From contig NZ_JAINFL010000005.1 of NCBI RefSeq assembly GCF_022458895.1, positions 434,001 to 498,000 of the forward strand: a stretch of 64,000 nt of DNA. Direction: 5' to 3'. The notes under the pieces are model-generated. The model was not told the DNA's origin and did not search any database. It saw only the letters and a list, made by a program, of their open reading frames with translations. Origin of the DNA: Roseihalotalea indica. GTDB taxonomy: Bacteria > Bacteroidota > Bacteroidia > Cytophagales > Cyclobacteriaceae. A program made the translations under genes and the position numbers. Shown here in pieces: positions 28,397 to 37,823 of the stretch (position 1 is its first letter; the number at the start of each line of letters is the position of its first letter).

Positions 28397-28441
28397 AGAT
28401 CCTGTTGCTTTAGGGAACTAAATCCCCAAGCAACAGGATTT
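28397..28441 (+). promoter_or_regulatory. long stem-loop between infC and rpmI
   Basis: A perfect 12-bp stem ATCCTGTTGCTT (28399-28410) / AAGCAACAGGAT (28428-28439) encloses a loop that itself pairs GGGA with TCCC. Only a weak T-rich stretch follows (TTCTTATGTTT), so it is either a partial terminator or attenuator, or a structured binding site for ribosomal protein L20 or L35, which regulate rpmI-rplT in other bacteria. It lies 32 bases before the rpmI start. Confidence 0.6.
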
Positions 28442-28472
28442 CTTATGTTTAATTCAATTAAATAGTGTAACG

Positions 28473-28667
28473 ATGCCGAAAGCAAAAACGAAGTCAGGAG
28501 CAAAAAAACGCTTTAAACTGACTGGTACGGGCAAAATCAAGCGTAAGCATGCGTTCAAAAGTCACATTTTGACTAAAAAAGAAACGAAGCAAAAGCGCGG
28601 CCTCACGCACATGACCCTGGTTCATCCATCGGACAAGGATCGCGTGAAGAAGATGCTCAACCTTTAA
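28473..28667 (+). CDS. rpmI: 50S ribosomal protein L35 (bL35)
   Basis: This 64-residue, highly basic protein has the L35 signature [20 protein letters not shown] at its N-terminus and [16 protein letters not shown] in the middle. It is a structural part of the large subunit. It lies between infC and rplT as usual; expression is probably tuned by the stem-loop at 28397-28441 and by L20. Confidence 0.96.
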   Translation: MPKAKTKSGAKKRFKLTGTGKIKRKHAFKSHILTKKETKQKRGLTHMTLVHPSDKDRVKKMLNL

Positions 28668-28748
28668 GTATTCATTGGTTTTAAGATTTAACCCGAGGTT
28701 TGGTTCTAAGAACTTTCCGTCACCAAACATCAAAAAACAAAAACAAAA

Positions 28749-29093
28749 ATGCCTAGATCAGTAAACAATGTGGCGTCAAGAGCACGCCGAAAAAAAGTTC
28801 TCAAGCAAGCCAAAGGCTATTGGGGACGTCGTAGTAACGTCTGGACCGTTGCTAAGAATGCGGTTGAAAAAGGGATGGTTTATTCCTACCGCGACCGTAA
28901 ACAAAAGAAACGCGAAATTCGTGGCTTATGGATTCAGCGTATCAATGCCGGAGTGCGCGAGTATGGTCTGTCATATTCCCAATTTATGGGAGCCATCAAA
29001 ACGGCTGGTATTGATCTAAACCGGAAGGTGCTAGCCGACTTAGCCATGAATCATCCTACGGCTTTCAAGGCTATCGTAGAGAAGGTAAAATAA
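28749..29093 (+). CDS. rplT: 50S ribosomal protein L20 (bL20)
   Basis: This 114-residue protein starts [20 protein letters not shown] and contains the L20 core [19 protein letters not shown] and [20 protein letters not shown]20 binds 23S rRNA early in large-subunit assembly and in several bacteria represses rpmI-rplT translation or transcription. It is the last gene of the thrS-infC-rpmI-rplT unit and is followed by a strong terminator. Confidence 0.97.
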   Translation: MPRSVNNVASRARRKKVLKQAKGYWGRRSNVWTVAKNAVEKGMVYSYRDRKQKKREIRGLWIQRINAGVREYGLSYSQFMGAIKTAGIDLNRKVLADLAMNHPTAFKAIVEKVK

Positions 29094-29117
29094 ACTACCT
29101 GTTACACTTATATAGTT

Positions 29118-29146
29118 AAAGCCCTTTTACTAAAAGGGCTTTTTTT
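29118..29146 (+). terminator. rho-independent terminator after rplT
   Basis: An 11-bp stem AAAGCCCTTTT (29118-29128) / AAAAGGGCTTT (29132-29142), with a 3-base loop, runs straight into TTTT. It is a strong terminator for the infC-rpmI-rplT operon. Confidence 0.92.
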
Positions 29147-29370
29147 ATGGCTCATAGTTTCTTGGATGTAATCTCAAGTTGTGCTGGCACGCTTTATCCG
29201 CTTCAAAACATCTCAACTCAAATTCCTGGGTAAGTCTCTACCACTGGTTGTATGGTTACTGACAGATCATTAAATTGTCGGAACTTTACAACAACCTAAC
29301 GCTGCTACAGCAGAGAATTTCGCTAGTTAAGCGGTCTTTCAATGCTAAAGTAGTGTGCAAGTACCTACTC

Positions 29371-31047
29371 ATGAACCTTACCACTCAGGCCTTTCTGGCT
29401 GTACTCCCTATTTTAATAGCCGCATCGTTATTGATCGGGTGGCGCTGGCCAGCAAAACGAACCATGCCCATCGTCTATATTCTCACCATTCTGATCGCTA
29501 TCATTGGTTGGGACATGTCTGTGCTCAATGTGATTGCTTCTACCATACAAGGCCTGTTTATCACTTTTGACATTCTGTACATTATCTTTGGCGCTATTCT
29601 GTTGCTCAATACCCTCAAGTATTCAGGGGCAATCAGTGCAATACGAAGTGGGTTTCTGGATATTAGCCCGGACCGGCGGGTGCAAGTGGTCATCATTGTA
29701 TGGTTGTTTGGCGCTTTCATTGAGGGGGCAGCGGGGTTTGGCACTCCGGCAGCCATTACAGCACCGTTATTACTAGCCTTGGGCTTTCCGGCTCTGGGGG
29801 CGGTCATGCTAGGTATGATGGTGCAGAGTACACCGGTAACCTTTGGGGCAGTGGGTACGCCCATTTTGGTAGGAGTGAGCGGTGGTTTAGCTGGACCGCA
29901 GGTTGATGCTCATTTGGCAGAGATTGGTGTGTCCTTTCCCGAGTACATCCAGTTAGTCACAACCCGGGTAGCCATCTTGCATACCATCGTGGGAACGGCT
30001 ATGCCATTGTTCATGTGCGTTATGATGACTCGCTTCTTCGGTAAAAATCGTTCCTGGACAGAAGGGCTATCAATTGCGCCTTTTGCTCTGTTTGGTGGAT
30101 TAGCCTTCACCATTCCCTACCTGCTTACTGGCATATTGTTGGGACCGGAGTTTCCCTCGCTGCTGGGGGCGCTCATTGGTTTAGCCATAGTTACTTTCGC
30201 TGCCCGACGCGGTTTCCTGGTACCCGCTAAGACTTGGGATTTTCCGCCTGAGCAGGAGTGGCCTGCGATGTGGATGGGTAAATTACGCGTGAACTTGGAT
30301 CAGGAGAACTCTTCATATATGCATCTGGCTCGGGCCTGGATGCCCTATTTGGTGGTGGCCATATTGTTGGTATTGTCGCGCTTACCTCAGTTACCAATCA
30401 AGAACCTTCTAACGTCAGTGCAAATACAATGGAATGACATCTTCGGGAGCAGCATTGCGGCCAGTAGCACTCCATTATACCTACCTGGCACTATGTTGAT
30501 TTTGGCTGTGGTGGTTACCTATTTCCTTCATCACATGAAAAAAGAGGCTTTGAGATCAGCGCTGAATGAGTCGGGAAAGTTAATAATGGGAGCTGGGTTT
30601 GTGCTACTATTTACAATTCCTATGGTGAGAGTGTATATTAACAGTGGCATGAACACTTCTGGACTTACCAGTATGCCCATTGCTATGGCAGAGTGGGTAG
30701 CGCATTATGTAGGAACAGTATGGCCGGTTTTTGCACCTTCTATAGGAGCACTCGGTGCTTTTATAGCCGGAAGTAATACTGTAAGTAACCTTATGTTCAG
30801 TTTGTTTCAGTTTGGTGTGGCGACCAATCTTGCATTGCCATCCGCCTTAGTGGTAGCCTTGCAGGCCGTAGGGGCCGCTGCCGGGAATATGATAGCCATT
30901 CATAATGTAGTAGCAGCCTCAGCTACAGTCGGTCTGCTGGGACAAGAAGGAAATGTGTTGCGTAAAACTATGATACCAACCCTTTACTATATACTACTAA
31001 CGGGCATACTGGGCTGGGTGGCAATACAGATGTTTGTGCAGGTCTGA
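29371..31047 (+). CDS. L-lactate / glycolate permease family protein (LctP/GlcA-like)
   Basis: This is a 558-residue polytopic membrane protein with about 13 hydrophobic helices. Family signatures are the N-terminal [60 protein letters not shown] and [20 protein letters not shown]. LctP/LldP and GlcA carry lactate or glycolate with protons. I chose ATG 29371 over the TTG at 29275 because family proteins begin just before this LPI segment; the extra 32 residues have no counterpart. The aminotransferase and FAD/Fe-S dehydrogenase genes downstream act on related 2-hydroxy or 2-oxo acids. The stop abuts the convergent transporter gene with no gap. Confidence 0.9.
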   Translation: MNLTTQAFLAVLPILIAASLLIGWRWPAKRTMPIVYILTILIAIIGWDMSVLNVIASTIQGLFITFDILYIIFGAILLLNTLKYSGAISAIRSGFLDISPDRRVQVVIIVWLFGAFIEGAAGFGTPAAITAPLLLALGFPALGAVMLGMMVQSTPVTFGAVGTPILVGVSGGLAGPQVDAHLAEIGVSFPEYIQLVTTRVAILHTIVGTAMPLFMCVMMTRFFGKNRSWTEGLSIAPFALFGGLAFTIPYLLTGILLGPEFPSLLGALIGLAIVTFAARRGFLVPAKTWDFPPEQEWPAMWMGKLRVNLDQENSSYMHLARAWMPYLVVAILLVLSRLPQLPIKNLLTSVQIQWNDIFGSSIAASSTPLYLPGTMLILAVVVTYFLHHMKKEALRSALNESGKLIMGAGFVLLFTIPMVRVYINSGMNTSGLTSMPIAMAEWVAHYVGTVWPVFAPSIGALGAFIAGSNTVSNLMFSLFQFGVATNLALPSALVVALQAVGAAAGNMIAIHNVVAASATVGLLGQEGNVLRKTMIPTLYYILLTGILGWVAIQMFVQV

Positions 31048-31986
31048 TTAGTGGGAGCCCGCCACGGGTTGCCGAGTTTTTGTAGAGATAGATTCTGCTT
31101 CTATGAAAATACGTTTCACTTCTGGATAAGCCGTTCGAATGTTATTCTCAATTCTATCTACAGCATGCGCGATTTCATCAGCAGACAATTCGGGTTTAAA
31201 TTCCACATTTACTGCCAATAGCACTTCTTTCGGGCCAAAATGCATGGTTAACGGATCTTGTATCTTGGCTACTGATGCATCATCTAACATAATATTTTTC
31301 AGGCCGTCAAACACACTTGGGGCTACCCCTTCGCCTAGTAATAAACCTTTGCTTTCATTGGCTAACAAGATGGATACTGATCCTAAAATTAAACCGATAA
31401 TAACAGAGGCGACACCATCCAAGTAGGGATTCTCCAGGGCATGGCCTAAATATACTCCCAGGAAAGCAACTACAACTCCTAAAAGAGCAGCAGTGTCCTC
31501 AAAAATAACCACAAATATAGATGGGTCTTTGCTGGCACGAAGTCTCTTAATGAAACCTATGTTCTTTTCTTTTTTTAGAGCACGGTAAGCAATAGTCCAG
31601 GCCACACTTTCAAAAACGAAGGCTAACCCTAATACTATATAGTTCCATAAAGGGTCAGAAATGGGCTCCGGATGCTTTATGTGAACAATGCCTTCGTAGA
31701 TTGACATACCTCCCCCTAGTGCGAAAAGCAAAATAGCAACGATCAACGACCAGAAATACAGTTCTTTTCCGTAGCCGAAAGGGTGCTGAGGATCAGCAGG
31801 CCGGGTGCTTCGCTTGATACCGAGCAACAAGAGAAGCTGATTGCCAGTATCTACCATAGAATGGATGCCTTCCGATAACATAGCAGAACTGCCAGTAAAT
31901 GCTGAAGCAACAAATTTAGAGACGGCAATGGCGAAATTGGCGACTAATGCACCATAAATAGCTGACTTTGATGAACCTGAGGCCAT
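31048..31986 (-). CDS. cation diffusion facilitator family transporter
   Basis: This 312-residue protein has six predicted membrane helices and a cytoplasmic C-terminal ferredoxin-like domain. Metal-site residues are in EGIHSMVDTGNQLLLLLG (HxxxD on helix 2) and, on helix 5, FEDTAALLGVVVAFLG (ED in place of the HxxxD pair of zinc exporters). HPFGYGKELYFWSL is the family loop before helix 3. CDF proteins export Zn, Mn, Fe or related ions in exchange for protons; the helix 5 variant makes the metal uncertain. The gene is alone on its strand and its stop codon directly abuts that of the permease. Confidence 0.9.
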   Translation of the reverse strand: MASGSSKSAIYGALVANFAIAVSKFVASAFTGSSAMLSEGIHSMVDTGNQLLLLLGIKRSTRPADPQHPFGYGKELYFWSLIVAILLFALGGGMSIYEGIVHIKHPEPISDPLWNYIVLGLAFVFESVAWTIAYRALKKEKNIGFIKRLRASKDPSIFVVIFEDTAALLGVVVAFLGVYLGHALENPYLDGVASVIIGLILGSVSILLANESKGLLLGEGVAPSVFDGLKNIMLDDASVAKIQDPLTMHFGPKEVLLAVNVEFKPELSADEIAHAVDRIENNIRTAYPEVKRIFIEAESISTKTRQPVAGSH

Positions 31987-32182
31987 AGGCGTTTGCGGTT
32001 AGAAAGATGAAAAAATATATTGATAGACTAGCCTTTCATTTAAGAGGTTCAGGAGAAAATTGTTCAGTACTTGTTCAAAAAATCATGAGTATCAATTGCT
32101 GTTTGCTTAGTTAAGCACCAACGTTAGAGAATGCTTGAGAAGTTGATCAGAATCTTGGCTGTCATTTTACTTTTCCTAAACT

Positions 32183-32211
32183 TTTGTAACTTACCGGTCA
32201 TCGTATCTTTA
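32183..32211 (+). promoter_or_regulatory. probable Bacteroidota promoter for the aminotransferase operon
   Basis: TTTG (32183-32186), 17 bases, then TATCTTTA (32204-32211), 7 of 8 to the -7 consensus TAnnTTTG. A transcript would begin near 32218, about 16 bases before the ATG at 32234. Confidence 0.5.
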
Positions 32212-32233
32212 ATTTTTTATACACAACCTACAT

Positions 32234-33349
32234 ATGGCAAATTACGCTGAATTAAACCCCAGCCACCGAGTTTTAATGGGGCCTGGACCCAGTGATGCTC
32301 ACCCCCGGGTACTCAAAGCAATGTCAACCCCGCTGATCGGTCACCTGGACCCTGAGTTTTTAACGATCATGGACGAGATCAAAGCCATGACCCAAGCTAC
32401 TTTTCAAACCAAGAACCCACTTACCTTTGTTGTTTCAGCACCAGGTAGCGCCGGTATGGAAACCTGCCTGGTCAACCTATTAGAGCCTGGCGATGAGGCG
32501 CTAATTTGCGTTCATGGAGTATTTGGTAACCGAATGGCGGATATTGTAGAGCGCTGTGGAGCGAAACTGATTCGGATAGATGCTCCCTGGGGACAGCCCA
32601 TAGATCCGCAGCAAGTAAAAGATGCTCTGGAAACCTGCCAGCCTAAACTAGTCGCCATTGTACACGCCGAGACCTCTACCGGAGTGCTCCAGCCTCTGGA
32701 AGAAATAAGCAAACTAACCCATGACGCCGGTGCTTTATTTGTTGTTGATGCGGTCACATCCTACTGCGGCACTGATTTGAAGGTGGATGAGTGGGGCATT
32801 GATGCCATTTATTCCGGTTCCCAGAAATGCTTAAGTGCACCCCCCGGTCTATCTCCCGTTTCGTTCAGCGAGCGAGCCGTAGAAGCTCTAGACCAGCGAA
32901 AAACCAAAGTGCAAAGCTGGTTTCTGGATTTAACGATGGTAAAGAATTATTGGGCGGGAGCCAAAAGAGCGTACCATCATACGGCCCCTATCTCAGCCAT
33001 GTTTGCTATGCGCGAAGCATTACGGCTGGTATTAGAAGAAGGGTTGGAAGAGAGATTTCAACGTCATCAGCGAAATCACCTGCTATTGCGGGAAGGATTA
33101 GAATCTCTGGGCTTTTCGTTTATCGTAGATCCTCAGTATAGGTTGCCAATGCTTAACGCCGTTAAGTTACCAGATGGCATGGATGATGCAACGGCACGCA
33201 AGCGGCTGCTGGACGAATACAATATCGAAGTTGGGGGAGGGCTAGGCGATTTTGCCGGTAAAATATGGCGTATCGGTTTAATGGGCCATAGCAGCTCGCC
33301 TAACCATGTTAATATGCTGTTGGGAGCTCTTCGAGAAATGACCCGATGA
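32234..33349 (+). CDS. alanine--glyoxylate / serine--pyruvate-type aminotransferase
   Basis: This 371-residue class V PLP enzyme has the N-terminal MGPGPSDAHPRVL typical of the AGXT/SgaA family. The PLP lysine is in YSGSQKCLSAPPGLSPVSF and the cofactor-binding Asp in FVVDAVTSYCGTDL. It would move an amino group from alanine or serine to glyoxylate, giving glycine. The stop overlaps the start of the FAD/Fe-S dehydrogenase by 4 bases (ATGA), so the two are translationally coupled. That pairing suggests the dehydrogenase makes the 2-oxo acid this enzyme uses. Serine-pyruvate or phosphoserine-like activity cannot be excluded. Confidence 0.9.
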   Translation: MANYAELNPSHRVLMGPGPSDAHPRVLKAMSTPLIGHLDPEFLTIMDEIKAMTQATFQTKNPLTFVVSAPGSAGMETCLVNLLEPGDEALICVHGVFGNRMADIVERCGAKLIRIDAPWGQPIDPQQVKDALETCQPKLVAIVHAETSTGVLQPLEEISKLTHDAGALFVVDAVTSYCGTDLKVDEWGIDAIYSGSQKCLSAPPGLSPVSFSERAVEALDQRKTKVQSWFLDLTMVKNYWAGAKRAYHHTAPISAMFAMREALRLVLEEGLEERFQRHQRNHLLLREGLESLGFSFIVDPQYRLPMLNAVKLPDGMDDATARKRLLDEYNIEVGGGLGDFAGKIWRIGLMGHSSSPNHVNMLLGALREMTR

Positions 33350-36249
33350 ACAAATCCGCCGAAGCAACGTCGCTGGTTCAGTCATTGAAAGTAGGAATCA
33401 AGGGTGACGTTTTAACTGATGAGTACAGTCTCGGTCTTTACTCAACCGACGCCAGTGTGTATCAAATTCGCCCATTGGTAGTGGTATTGCCTAAAAATGC
33501 TGATGATGTAAAAGTGGCTTTGAAAGAAGCTCAAGTGCATGGTGTGACTGTATTACCTCGTGGAGGAGGCACCAGTCTGGCCGGTCAAACCACCGGAAAA
33601 TCTATGGTGCTGGATTTTTCCAAATATATGAATCAGATTCTGGAGGTAAACCAGGAGGAGCGGTGGGTGCGTGTGCAGCCGGGTGTGGTGCGCGATGTAC
33701 TGAACGATCACCTGCAATCGTTACAGCTGCATTTTGCCCCGGACCCTGCCACTTCCAGCCGAGCGAATGTTGGCGGGATGGTAGGAAATAACTCTTCCGG
33801 TACCAAGAGTATTTTGTATGGTAAAACTGTCGATCACGTGCTGGAAGCACAGGTAATACTGGCCGATGGTACTCCAATGCATTTAAAAAGCTGCTCACCC
33901 GATGAGTATCTGCAGAAGATAGCTCAGGGAGGTAAAGAAGGCGAAATCTACCAGCGCTTTAAAGAAATCGTGGAAACCCATCGAGAAGAAATCGAGTTGC
34001 GATTCCCCAAGGTAATGCGCCGGGTAGGGGGGTATAATCTGGATGAATTCATTAGCACCGATCACTGGAACCTCAGCAAGCTTATCACCGGTAGCGAAGG
34101 AACATTGGCCACTACGCTGGAACTAAAGCTTAATCTAGAGCCCCTTCCTACGTTTAAGTCAGTTTGTGTCGTGCATTTCAATACCGTGCTGGAGGCGATC
34201 CAGGCGGTAGAGCCTATGCTGAAATACACCCCGGCAGCTATAGAAATTCTGGATAGCACCGTAGTAGAACTAAGCCGGAGCAATCTGACTACCCAGCGAA
34301 GTTGCCATTTCATTGAAGGCCACCCCGCTGCCATTCTGATTGTAGAGTTTTACGGAGATGATGCCGAGGAAGTGCTAACGCGCCCCAAACAAATGGTTGA
34401 GGAACTGAAAAGCCTCGGCATGGGCTACGCCTACCCCTTGTTTCCCGAAGGAAAAAATTACGATGACGTCTGGCTGATTCGTAAGAAAGGGTTAGGCCTG
34501 ATGTTGGGCATTAAGGGAAATAAAAAACCATTGCCTTTCATCGAGGATGCCGGTATTCCCACCCCTTACTTGCCAGAATACATTGACCGAGTACTGAAAA
34601 TATGCGAGAAGCATGATACAAAAGTAGCCATGTACGCCCACGCTAGCGTAGGGGTCATACACGTGCGGCCAATTCTGGATTTACGTTTGGCAGAAGACAT
34701 TGAGCGTTTTCAGAAAATTGCCGATGAAACCTTCGAGCTGGTAAAAGCTTACGGTGGCTCCTGGAGTGGAGAACACGGCGATGGTCTAGTGAGAAGTGCT
34801 TACAACGAAAAGTTCTTTGGAACAAAGATTTACCAGGCCTTCCGCGAGATCAAACACCTCTTTGACCCCGAAAACCGGATGAACCCCGGTAAAATTGTGG
34901 ATGCTCAGCCCATCACCGAAAATCTTCGTTACGGTGCTTCGTACCATGATCGTCCGGTGAATGCGGAGTATCAATATCGGCATGATGAGAGTTTTGAGAA
35001 TGCGGTGCACATGTGTACCGGGGTAGGAGAGTGTAGAAAGATGCTAGGCGGAACCATGTGCCCCAGTTTCAAAGCTACCCGGGATGAAGAACATTCTACC
35101 CGAGGGCGGGCCAATGCCCTGCGTCTGGCTATGTCCGGGCAACTAGATCAGGAAGGCATCAGTAGCCAGCGGCTGCATCAGGTAATGGATCTTTGTCTTT
35201 CGTGCAAAGCATGCAAGTCGGAGTGTCCGAGTAATGTAGATATGGCGAAGCTGAAAAGCGAGGTAACGCAACAATACTATGATCAGCACGGCAGCACCTT
35301 ACGAGACCGGATGATCCGAAGCTCTTCGGACATAGCAGCAAAATTTAGTGGTAACTGGGCCAAGGGAGTGAACGCCATTCAGAAAAATCCGGTCTTTCGG
35401 AGTGCGCTGGAAAAAGTAGCGGGGTTTGATAAGCGACGAACGTTACCGGAAGTAGCGTCACAGAGCTTTGCTCAATGGTACGCCCGGCATGCAACGCCAG
35501 CGCAGCCAGGAGCTAAAAAAGTAGCTTTGTTTGCCGATACCTATCTTAACTACCATGAACCTCAGATTGGTATTGCCGCCTATCAGTTATTGACCAGCTG
35601 TGGTTATGAGGTGTTACTGGCGGAGGCAGGTTGCTGCCAACGTCCTAAAATATCTCATGGGTTTTTACGAGAGGCTAAAAAAGAAGGATTGAAAACAGCG
35701 CAGAACCTGGATGACTATCTTACGCAAGGTATTCCGGTAGTAGTCTGCGAACCTAGCTGCGCCTCTGCTCTGACCGATGATATACCTGATTTGATCACCG
35801 ATGGGGATTTATCTTTACGGCTTGAGAAAGGGGTATGGATGATTGATAAGTTCCTGCATCACGAACGTGCTCAGGGGCGGCTGAAGGTGGAACTGATATC
35901 TTCTGAACCGGAAATCCTGTTGCACGGGCACTGCCATCAGAAGGCACTATATGGCACTCAGGCGATGAAACAGTTATTGGAGGAAAATGGCGAATTCCGT
36001 ATAAACGAGGTGGATTCAGGCTGTTGTGGTATGGCAGGTTCGTTCGGCTACGAAAAAGAACATTACGAACTCTCAGAGAAAATAGGTAGTTCAATCCTGT
36101 TTCCCGCCGTGAAAGCAATGAATTCTCATACGCAGCTAGTAGCCTGCGGATTTAGCTGCCGTCATCAGATTGAGCACTTTACTGGTAAAAAAGCAAAGCA
36201 CTGGGTAGAGGTAGTTCAGGTAAAAAATGGAAAACAAAAAACAGAATAA
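33346..36249 (+). CDS. FAD-linked 2-hydroxyacid dehydrogenase with Fe-S domain (D-lactate/glycolate/2-hydroxyglutarate type)
   Basis: This 967-residue fusion has an N-terminal PCMH-type FAD-binding domain (about residues 30-260, PRGGGTSLAGQTTGKSM, VGGMVGNNSSGTKSI). An oxidase cap domain follows, with the conserved SGEHGDGLVRS near residue 475. The C-terminal iron-sulfur part has CLSCKACKSECPSN near 625, a further Cys cluster HMCTGVGECRKM near 560, and two CCG-type motifs (EAGCCQRPK, DSGCCGMAGSFG). It resembles GlcD plus GlcF in one chain, as in YdiJ and some D-lactate dehydrogenases. It would pass electrons from a 2-hydroxy acid to the quinone pool. Coupling to the aminotransferase favours glycolate (to glyoxylate) but does not prove it. 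Confidence 0.9.
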   Translation: MNKSAEATSLVQSLKVGIKGDVLTDEYSLGLYSTDASVYQIRPLVVVLPKNADDVKVALKEAQVHGVTVLPRGGGTSLAGQTTGKSMVLDFSKYMNQILEVNQEERWVRVQPGVVRDVLNDHLQSLQLHFAPDPATSSRANVGGMVGNNSSGTKSILYGKTVDHVLEAQVILADGTPMHLKSCSPDEYLQKIAQGGKEGEIYQRFKEIVETHREEIELRFPKVMRRVGGYNLDEFISTDHWNLSKLITGSEGTLATTLELKLNLEPLPTFKSVCVVHFNTVLEAIQAVEPMLKYTPAAIEILDSTVVELSRSNLTTQRSCHFIEGHPAAILIVEFYGDDAEEVLTRPKQMVEELKSLGMGYAYPLFPEGKNYDDVWLIRKKGLGLMLGIKGNKKPLPFIEDAGIPTPYLPEYIDRVLKICEKHDTKVAMYAHASVGVIHVRPILDLRLAEDIERFQKIADETFELVKAYGGSWSGEHGDGLVRSAYNEKFFGTKIYQAFREIKHLFDPENRMNPGKIVDAQPITENLRYGASYHDRPVNAEYQYRHDESFENAVHMCTGVGECRKMLGGTMCPSFKATRDEEHSTRGRANALRLAMSGQLDQEGISSQRLHQVMDLCLSCKACKSECPSNVDMAKLKSEVTQQYYDQHGSTLRDRMIRSSSDIAAKFSGNWAKGVNAIQKNPVFRSALEKVAGFDKRRTLPEVASQSFAQWYARHATPAQPGAKKVALFADTYLNYHEPQIGIAAYQLLTSCGYEVLLAEAGCCQRPKISHGFLREAKKEGLKTAQNLDDYLTQGIPVVVCEPSCASALTDDIPDLITDGDLSLRLEKGVWMIDKFLHHERAQGRLKVELISSEPEILLHGHCHQKALYGTQAMKQLLEENGEFRINEVDSGCCGMAGSFGYEKEHYELSEKIGSSILFPAVKAMNSHTQLVACGFSCRHQIEHFTGKKAKHWVEVVQVKNGKQKTE

Positions 36250-36307
36250 CCCGATAAAGATAGAGTCGTCTCGAGGTTATTTGTAATTTTACCCCAAATT
36301 ATTGTCT

Positions 36308-37804
36308 ATGGGAGTTCGCTCTATTTTGAGTAAGCCGTTAGCTGCCTGGGTGGTACGACAGCAAAAAAGCTGGAGTATGGCTCCGGAGAAATCGCAGGAT
36401 CAGGTACTGGAAAATTTATTGAACGGGGTAAAGTCAACCCTTTTTGGAAAGGATCACCATCTCTCTGAGGTTCGAACCTACGAAGAATTTAAACAGGCTG
36501 TTCCAATTCGCGATTATGAGGATTTAAAACCTTATATCAACCGGATTGTAGGCGGCCGGTCCGACGTGCTCTGGCCCGGTAAACCAGCTTACTTCGCTAA
36601 AACCTCGGGTACAACATCGGGGGCTAAGTATATTCCAATCACCAAGGAGTCTATTCCTAATCATATTAATTCTGCTCGAAACGCCCTGCTCAGCTACGTG
36701 CATGATACCGGTAATTCTGCTTTTCTGGATGGAAAACTGATTTTCCTATCGGGTAGTCCTACGTTGGAAGAAAAAGGCGGCGTGCCTTTGGGCCGGTTGT
36801 CAGGTATTGTAAACCACCACGTACCAGGGTACTTGCGAACCAACCAAATGCCTTCCTACGAAACCAACTGTATTGAAGACTGGGAAACGAAACTGGGACG
36901 TGTTGTAGAGGAAACTATAGATCAGAATATGACGCTCATTTCGGGTATTCCTCCCTGGGTTCAGATGTACTTCGACTGGCTGATTGAGCGCACCGGGAAG
37001 CCCATTAAAGATATCTTCCCCAATTTCTCGGTACTGGTGCATGGTGGAGTAAATTATTCGCCCTATCGGCAAAAAATGATCGAGTCCATCGGAAAGCCCA
37101 TTGACAGTATTGAGACTTATCCTGCCTCGGAAGGCTTTATCGCCTACCAGGATTCCCAATCAGCCGAAGGCTTACTTTTGCTGGTGGACAGTGGAATCTT
37201 ATTTGAATTTATCCCGACTGACCAGTACTTTGATGATAACCCGCCTCGGCTCTCCATTCACGATGTGGAAGTAGGAAAAAATTATGCCCTGGTGATTAAT
37301 AGTAATGCCGGGCTGTGGGGTTATTCCATTGGCGATACGGTGAAATTTGTATCCAAATATCCTCACCGTATTGTGGTAACGGGGCGAATCAAGCACTTTA
37401 TCTCTGCCTTTGGCGAACACGTGATTGCCGAAGAAGTTGAGAACGCCATGAATCATGCGCTGGCAAAGTTTCAGGAAACCGAGGTCGTTGAGTTTTCCGT
37501 AGCCCCCCAGGTTAACCCCTCCGAAGGACTTCCTCTGCACGAATGGTACGTGGAATTTGCCCAACCGCCAGCGGACTTACCAGCTTTTGAGCAAACGCTT
37601 AATGATCATTTACAGAAACTGAATCCTTACTATGATGATCTGATCTCCGGCCATATTTTACGAAATTTAAAAGTCATCCCTTTACAAAGAGAGGCGTTTC
37701 GGCGTTATATGAAATCTCAAGGTAAGTTAGGAGGCCAGAATAAAGTACCACGTTTAGCAAATGATCGTATATTAGCCGATGGTTTGCAACCCTTTGTCCT
37801 TTGA
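36308..37804 (+). CDS. GH3 family protein (acyl-acid amido synthetase-like)
   Basis: This 498-residue protein belongs to the GH3 branch of the ANL adenylating superfamily. Residues near 100 carry the ATP loop AKTSGTTSGAKYIPIT, the middle has ETYPASEGFIAYQ, and AGLWGYSIGDTVKFVS and VTGRIKHFISAFGEH correspond to the YR-type nucleotide-binding and hinge motifs. In plants GH3 enzymes join amino acids to auxin or jasmonate through an acyl-AMP; the role of bacterial GH3 proteins is largely unknown. I chose ATG 36308 over the TTG at 36302. It lies 58 bases after the dehydrogenase and 19 before dxr, so it may be transcribed with either. Confidence 0.9.
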   Translation: MGVRSILSKPLAAWVVRQQKSWSMAPEKSQDQVLENLLNGVKSTLFGKDHHLSEVRTYEEFKQAVPIRDYEDLKPYINRIVGGRSDVLWPGKPAYFAKTSGTTSGAKYIPITKESIPNHINSARNALLSYVHDTGNSAFLDGKLIFLSGSPTLEEKGGVPLGRLSGIVNHHVPGYLRTNQMPSYETNCIEDWETKLGRVVEETIDQNMTLISGIPPWVQMYFDWLIERTGKPIKDIFPNFSVLVHGGVNYSPYRQKMIESIGKPIDSIETYPASEGFIAYQDSQSAEGLLLLVDSGILFEFIPTDQYFDDNPPRLSIHDVEVGKNYALVINSNAGLWGYSIGDTVKFVSKYPHRIVVTGRIKHFISAFGEHVIAEEVENAMNHALAKFQETEVVEFSVAPQVNPSEGLPLHEWYVEFAQPPADLPAFEQTLNDHLQKLNPYYDDLISGHILRNLKVIPLQREAFRRYMKSQGKLGGQNKVPRLANDRILADGLQPFVL

Positions 37805-37823
37805 TAGCGATGACTGAAATCGC

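Noticed and set aside
29275..29370. TTG start of the LctP-like permease with 32 extra residues
   Set aside because: Family proteins begin at the [10 protein letters not shown] segment; the extension has no membrane or family character.
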